DNA of 9,942 nt from Hydrogenophaga sp. (GTDB lineage: Bacteria; Pseudomonadota; Gammaproteobacteria; Burkholderiales; Burkholderiaceae_C), in NCBI GenBank assembly GCA_021154985.1, contig JAJNQE010000180.1, forward strand, positions 1 to 9,942, written 5' to 3'. The stretch's first letter is position 1, and each line of letters begins with the position of its first letter. Shown piece by piece: positions 7,063 to 9,942 of the stretch. The translations under genes and the position numbers were made by a program. A model generated the notes under the pieces. It searched no databases. It worked only from the letters and a program-made list of their open reading frames with translations, and was not told the DNA's origin.

Positions 7063-7980
7063 TCAGACGCCTTCGTTCCAGTGGAGTTTTTTGCGCAGGG
7101 TGTCGAAGTAACTCCAGCCCACCGGGTGCAGCAGGCGCAATGCGTGGTCGGAGCGGCGCACCACGATGCGGTCGCCGATCAGCAGGCTGGTGAACGATTG
7201 CATGTCGAAATTGGCACTGGCCTCCTTGCCGGTCACGATTTCCATCGCAATCTCGCTGTGCCCCGGCAGCACCACCGGACGGTTCGACAGGGTGTGCGGC
7301 GCGATCGGCACCAGCAACCAACCGCCGATGGCCGGGTGCAGCAGCGGCCCGCCAGCCGACAAGGCGTAGGCGGTGGAGCCGGTGGGTGAAGCAATGATCA
7401 AACCGTCGGCGCGCTGGTTGGCCACAAAGTGCCCGTCCACCTCCACCCGCAGTTCGATCATGCTGGCCGCCCCGCCACGGTTGACCACCACGTCGTTGAG
7501 CGCGGTGGCCTCGAAGACACAACGGCCATCACGCCACACGCCCGCGGCCATGAGCGAGCGCGGGTCGTCTTCGAACGCGCCGCGCAGGATGGGGCGCAGC
7601 TTGGCGCGGAAATCTTCAAACGGAATGTCGGTGATGAAGCCCAGGCGCCCCTGGTTGATGCCCACCAGCGGCACGCCAAAGCGAGCCAGCTGGCGGCCGA
7701 TGCCGAGCATGGTGCCGTCACCGCCCACCACCAAGGCCAGGTCGCAGTGTTGCCCCATCTCATTCACCGTGAGCGCAGGGTACTGCGTCAACCCGGTGTT
7801 GAACGCCGTCTCCTGCTCGATCGACACGTCACAACCTTCGTCGTGCAGGAAATGTGCGATCTCGTCGACCGCATCGCGCGATCCGGGTGCGTGGTACTTG
7901 CCGACGATGACCACGTGCGCGAAGCGCAGCGGACGGTCCGTTCGGTAGGGGGTGGACCGCGTGTCGGGGGGCATGCTCAT
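7063..7980 (-). CDS. nadK: NAD kinase
   Basis: Phosphorylates NAD to NADP (ATP or polyphosphate donor), the only route to NADP in most bacteria; cytosolic. 305 residues from the ATG at 7980 (a second ATG at 7974 gives 303). Motifs: GGDGT (86-90, with catalytic Asp88), NQGRLGFITD (109-118), ALNDVVV (160-166), SPTGSTAY (198-205) with SAGGP shortly after, and PHTLSNRPVV (228-237). The C-terminus HPVGWSYFDTLRKKLHW is typical of beta-proteobacterial NadK. In-frame upstream sequence overlaps hrcA in antisense and is rejected as coding. There is no Shine-Dalgarno site; the promoter elements lie so close that the mRNA may be leaderless. Head of the nadK-recN-rapZ operon and divergent from hrcA. Confidence 0.97.
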   Translation of the reverse strand: MSMPPDTRSTPYRTDRPLRFAHVVIVGKYHAPGSRDAVDEIAHFLHDEGCDVSIEQETAFNTGLTQYPALTVNEMGQHCDLALVVGGDGTMLGIGRQLARFGVPLVGINQGRLGFITDIPFEDFRAKLRPILRGAFEDDPRSLMAAGVWRDGRCVFEATALNDVVVNRGGAASMIELRVEVDGHFVANQRADGLIIASPTGSTAYALSAGGPLLHPAIGGWLLVPIAPHTLSNRPVVLPGHSEIAMEIVTGKEASANFDMQSFTSLLIGDRIVVRRSDHALRLLHPVGWSYFDTLRKKLHWNEGV

Positions 7981-7986
7981 GCACAA

Positions 7987-7997
7987 ATTACAACATA
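7987..7997 (-). promoter_or_regulatory. Candidate -10 elements of nadK
   Basis: On the minus strand, TATGTT (7997-7992) and TGTAAT (7992-7987) overlap just upstream of the nadK ATG at 7980. Either would start transcription within a few bases of the ATG. No convincing -35 hexamer is visible. Confidence 0.3.
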
Positions 7998-8041
7998 GCC
8001 GGTCTGTGGTGGATTGCCCGAAAACCCTCGCTCGCAAACGG

Positions 8042-8068
8042 GACCGGACAGCGGTCTCTCCGTAAAAT
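8042..8068 (+). promoter_or_regulatory. hrcA promoter with inverted repeat
   Basis: TAAAAT (8063-8068) is a good -10 lying 6 nt before the hrcA ATG, so a start near 8075 would give a leaderless or nearly leaderless mRNA. A small inverted repeat GACCG-5-CGGTC (8042-8046/8052-8056) lies between the expected -35 and the -10. It is not a CIRCE element, the known HrcA operator. No clear sigma-32-type sequence is seen. Confidence 0.4.
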
Positions 8069-8074
8069 GAAACG

Positions 8075-9094
8075 ATGTTGGACGACCGCGCGAAGCTGCT
8101 GCTCAAAACCCTCGTCGAGCGATACATCGCCGATGGCCAGCCCGTGGGCTCGCGCACCCTGGCCCGTGCGGCCGGTATGGAGCTCTCTCCCGCCACCATC
8201 CGCAATGTGATGAGCGATCTGGAGGAACTGGGCCTGATCGCGAGCCCGCACACCTCGGCTGGCCGCATTCCCACTGCGCGCGGCTACCGCATGTTTGTCG
8301 ACACCATGCTCACCGTGCGCCGCGAGGGTTTGTCTCCCGTGAGCGAAATGGCGGCCCCGGGCATCGAAGCAGGCCAACCGCACCGCGTGATCAGTCACGC
8401 AGCCAACATGCTGTCCAGCCTCTCGCAGTTCGTGGGTGTGATCACGGCGCCGCGCCGCGCCTCGGTGTTCCGCCACATTGAATTCCTGAGCCTCTCCGAC
8501 CGCCGTGTGCTGGTGATCATCGTCTCGCCCGAGGGTGAGGTGCAGAACCGAATCATTCACACGCAGGCCACTTTCACGCAGCCACAACTGCTTGAAGCCG
8601 CCAATTTTCTCAACAGCCATTACTCGGGTCTGACCATGGAGGCCGTGCGCGAACGGCTCAAGCACGAGGTGGATGCTCTGCGCGGCGAGATCGCCGACCT
8701 CATGAAGGCTGCGGTGAACATTGGCGCCGAGGGTGATGCGGCTCAAGACGAGGTGGTGGTCGCCGGCGAACGCAATCTGTTGTCGGTGAGCGAGTTCTCC
8801 AGCGACATGGGCAACCTGCGCCGCATGTTTGACCTGTTCGAGCAAAAGACCCAGCTCATCCGCCTGCTTGATGTGTCGGCCCAGGCCGATGGTGTGCGCA
8901 TCTACATCGGTGGCGAAAGCCAGGTCGTGCCTTATGAAGACCTGTCGGTCGTGACGGCGCCCTACGAAGTCGATGGCCAGATCGTCGGCACGCTGGGTGT
9001 CATCGGCCCTCAACGCATGCCTTACGAGCGCATGATCCAGATCGTGGACGTGACGGCCAAGCTGGTCGGCAACGCCCTGAGCCACAACAAATAG
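8075..9094 (+). CDS. hrcA: Heat-inducible transcription repressor HrcA
   Basis: Represses chaperone genes (groESL, dnaK group) by binding CIRCE operators; its activity is tuned by GroEL. 339 residues, normal for the family. The N-terminal winged helix (about 1-75) contains SPATIRNVMSDLEELGLI (38-55), the recognition-helix region, and SAGRIPTARGYR (61-72), the wing; both are highly conserved. The remainder contains the GAF-like dimerisation and regulatory domain, with RHIEFLSLSDRRVLVIIV in the middle and the family C-terminus GTLGVIGPQRMPYERMI. ATG 8075 is chosen because MLDDRAKLLLKTLVERYI matches the usual N-terminus. There is no Shine-Dalgarno sequence and the -10 is 6 nt upstream. No CIRCE element was found by eye in this window, so its targets lie elsewhere. 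Divergent from nadK; two tRNAs follow. Confidence 0.97.
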   Translation: MLDDRAKLLLKTLVERYIADGQPVGSRTLARAAGMELSPATIRNVMSDLEELGLIASPHTSAGRIPTARGYRMFVDTMLTVRREGLSPVSEMAAPGIEAGQPHRVISHAANMLSSLSQFVGVITAPRRASVFRHIEFLSLSDRRVLVIIVSPEGEVQNRIIHTQATFTQPQLLEAANFLNSHYSGLTMEAVRERLKHEVDALRGEIADLMKAAVNIGAEGDAAQDEVVVAGERNLLSVSEFSSDMGNLRRMFDLFEQKTQLIRLLDVSAQADGVRIYIGGESQVVPYEDLSVVTAPYEVDGQIVGTLGVIGPQRMPYERMIQIVDVTAKLVGNALSHNK

Positions 9095-9113
9095 AGACCA
9101 TCGGGGCGAGCCC

Positions 9114-9119
9114 TACAAT
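9114..9119 (+). promoter_or_regulatory. -10 element of the first tRNA
   Basis: TACAAT lies 10 nt before the mature tRNA 5' end, predicting a very short 5' leader. The perfect palindrome CCCTGCGCAGGG (9121-9132) spans the leader and the first three tRNA bases. Confidence 0.4.
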
Positions 9120-9129
9120 GCCCTGCGCA

Positions 9130-9206
9130 GGGCCGTTAGCTCAGTTGGTTAGAGCAGAGGACTCATAATCCTTTGGTCGTTGGTTCAAGTCCAACACGGC
9201 CTACCA
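9130..9206 (+). tRNA. tRNA with CAU anticodon, best read as tRNA-Ile2 (lysidine-modified)
   Basis: Full cloverleaf of 77 nt with encoded CCA: acceptor GGGCCGT/ACGGCCT (one G-U), D stem GCTC/GAGC, anticodon stem GAGGA/TCCTT (one wobble) with loop CTCATAA (anticodon CAT), T stem GTTGG/CCAAC, discriminator A73. CAU serves both elongator Met and minor Ile2. The C4-G69 and C5-G68 pairs, and a variable/T region closely resembling E. coli ileX, favour Ile2, whose C34 is changed to lysidine by TilS to read AUA. E. coli elongator tRNA-Met has U and A at positions 4 and 5. That it is a tRNA is certain; the amino acid is likely but not proven. Confidence 0.93.
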
Positions 9207-9215
9207 AGAAAATGC

Positions 9216-9224
9216 TGCTATAAT
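9216..9224 (+). promoter_or_regulatory. Extended -10 promoter of tRNA-Arg
   Basis: TGCTATAAT is a perfect extended -10 placed 11 nt before the tRNA-Arg 5' end. Its -35 position falls in the acceptor stem of the preceding tRNA and is poor. tRNA-Arg can therefore be transcribed alone as well as by read-through. Confidence 0.55.
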
Positions 9225-9234
9225 TCGAGGCTTC

Positions 9235-9311
9235 GCGGCTGTAGCTCAGTTGGATAGAGTACTTGGCTACGAACCAAGGGGTCGTGGGTTCAATTCCTGC
9301 CAGCCGCACCA
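9235..9311 (+). tRNA. tRNA-Arg (ACG anticodon)
   Basis: Complete 77-nt cloverleaf with encoded CCA: acceptor GCGGCTG/CAGCCGC perfectly paired, D stem GCTC/GAGT, anticodon stem CTTGG/CCAAG with loop CTACGAA (anticodon ACG, read as ICG after A34 deamination, decoding CGU, CGC and CGA), and T stem GTGGG/CCTGC with two wobbles. The gene is intact although a recombinase gene lies about 100 bp downstream, as expected where an integrating element regenerates the tRNA 3' end. Confidence 0.96.
9282..9311 (+). other. Candidate attachment site (attL) in the tRNA-Arg 3' end
   Basis: Tyrosine recombinases commonly use the anticodon-to-3'-end part of tRNA genes as the attB core. Here an integrase gene, an element-like spacer and a drop in GC begin directly after the CCA at 9311. 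The matching right-hand copy would lie beyond the window, so the exact core cannot be drawn. Confidence 0.4.
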
Positions 9312-9328
9312 GAACATCGTTCTAGAAC

Positions 9329-9366
9329 AACGGGTTAGCTCCGAAAGGGCTAGCCCGTTTTTCTTT
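9329..9366 (+). terminator. Rho-independent terminator after tRNA-Arg
   Basis: AACGGGTTAGC (9329-9339) pairs with GCTAGCCCGTT (9349-9359), an 11-bp stem with one G-U. A bulged T and CC/GG close a GAAA tetraloop, and a TTTTTCTTT tract follows. It should end the tRNA transcript and would also block read-through into antisense of the integrase gene. Confidence 0.85.
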
Positions 9367-9369
9367 GCT

Positions 9370-9388
9370 GCGGGACTTTTGCGGGACT
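9370..9388. repeat. Tandem direct repeat GCGGGACT
   Basis: Two exact 8-bp copies (9370-9377 and 9381-9388) spaced 3 nt apart, an 11-bp period (one helical turn), lie between the tRNA attachment region and the integrase 3' end. Such paired repeats next to an att core often are arm-type sites for the integrase or sites for an excisionase. That role is inferred here. Confidence 0.5.
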
Positions 9389-9413
9389 CAGACATGAACT
9401 CAGCTTCCGAGGC

Positions 9414-9942
9414 TCAAGTCCGTGTGCCGGCTTTCCGCAGCGCATGCTCCGCTTTCAGCGCCTGGAGGCTCTTGTTCCAGCCGTTGGTCGGCTTTGTGAT
9501 CTTCTCAAGAGCTTCGTGAATCTCTCGGATCTGTGCCATGGAGTAGTGGTCCGTGACGGAGCGATTGCTGTGCCACAGGACGTCCCGTCGGGTCGATTCG
9601 CTGACGCCAGTCTCACGCAGTCGCATGCCCACCGTATGGCGAAGGTCGTGGACATGAAGATCGCCCAGCCCAGCCCTTGAGCGCGCTGCTTGCCACGCGC
9701 TGTTGTTCATGGCCTTAATTGGTCCCAGTTCTCGGTGGCGCCAAGACATTGCAAAAACGTGGGTGGGGTGATGTCCGCGAGCTTCCTCAATCACGGCCTG
9801 AGAAATGCTGTTGCACACCACCAGCTTTGAAGTGCGGCGCCCCTTGACGTTTTCTGGCGGGGTCTCGAAAACAGAGATGTTGAGCTCCGGCACTGGGATC
9901 TCCCACGCCCACTGAAGATTGCAGACCACATCGTCTCGTACG
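9414..9942 (-). CDS. Tyrosine recombinase / phage-type integrase, C-terminal part (partial)
   Basis: The reading frame is open to the window edge, so only the last 175 residues (the catalytic domain) are seen; the arm-binding and core-binding N-terminus lies to the right. Catalytic residues visible: box I Arg in VRDDVVCNLQW at the very edge (codon 9938-9936), a Lys in the NVKGRRTSK beta-hairpin, the His-Leu-Arg-His segment HDLRHT, and the box II His and Tyr nucleophile in LWHSNRSVTDHYS. All parts of the RKHRHY set are plausibly present, so the enzyme looks active. Trp replaces the usual Gly in LGH, which is acceptable because Trp/Gly variation occurs in this subgroup. It is read towards tRNA-Arg and probably inserts and excises an element extending to the right. 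GC content is visibly lower than in the housekeeping genes. Confidence 0.93.
   Translation of the reverse strand, partial: VRDDVVCNLQWAWEIPVPELNISVFETPPENVKGRRTSKLVVCNSISQAVIEEARGHHPTHVFAMSWRHRELGPIKAMNNSAWQAARSRAGLGDLHVHDLRHTVGMRLRETGVSESTRRDVLWHSNRSVTDHYSMAQIREIHEALEKITKPTNGWNKSLQALKAEHALRKAGTRT

Noticed and set aside
7019..7522. Upstream in-frame extension of recN
   Set aside because: It overlaps nadK, and the conserved RecN N-terminus begins at the ATG at 7018.
7981..8274. Upstream in-frame extension of nadK
   Set aside because: It runs antisense into hrcA and across the divergent promoter region; NadK proteins begin near the ATG at 7980.
9319..9328. Palindrome GTTCTAGAAC between tRNA-Arg and the terminator
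   Set aside because: Ten bases with no supporting context; it may be part of the att region but nothing specific can be claimed.

Overview
The window is a GC-rich chromosomal segment of a beta-proteobacterium. Gene content and order (hrcA divergent from nadK-recN, a dynamin-like GTPase between mutM and mutY, RapZ) suggest Burkholderiales and probably Comamonadaceae. That placement is inferred from protein character, not from a database search.

Left edge (1-402): no convincing protein gene. The stretch is packed with short perfect stem-loops and ends, on the minus strand, exactly at GTGCGAC, the classic 5' end of a bacterial group II intron. I read it as the 5' part (domain I) of a group II intron running leftwards out of the window. 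It appears to be inserted just after a possible start codon of a gene divergent from mutM.

Plus-strand repair cluster (497-4449): mutM (8-oxoguanine DNA glycosylase), a 647-residue dynamin-like GTPase and mutY (adenine glycosylase). MutM and MutY are two arms of the GO system that prevents 8-oxoguanine mutagenesis. The GTPase sits between them and shares an ATGA stop/start overlap with mutY, which suggests a so-far unexplained link.

Minus-strand group (4446-7980): nadK -> recN -> rapZ, tightly spaced and probably one transcript. It supplies NADP, an SMC-like double-strand-break repair protein and an RNA-binding nucleotide-binding regulator. rapZ and mutY converge and share the four bases CTAG as both stop codons.

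Right part: hrcA (heat-shock repressor) diverges from nadK across a 94-bp region in which both genes may be leaderless. It is followed by a CAU-anticodon tRNA, best read as tRNA-Ile2, and tRNA-Arg(ACG). Just past tRNA-Arg lie a strong terminator, a tandem GCGGGACT repeat and the C-terminal part of a tyrosine recombinase on the minus strand. This looks like the left boundary of an integrated element (prophage, ICE or island) that continues to the right. So the window is an ordinary housekeeping block flanked by probable mobile DNA on both sides: a retroelement on the left and an integrase-driven element at a tRNA on the right.
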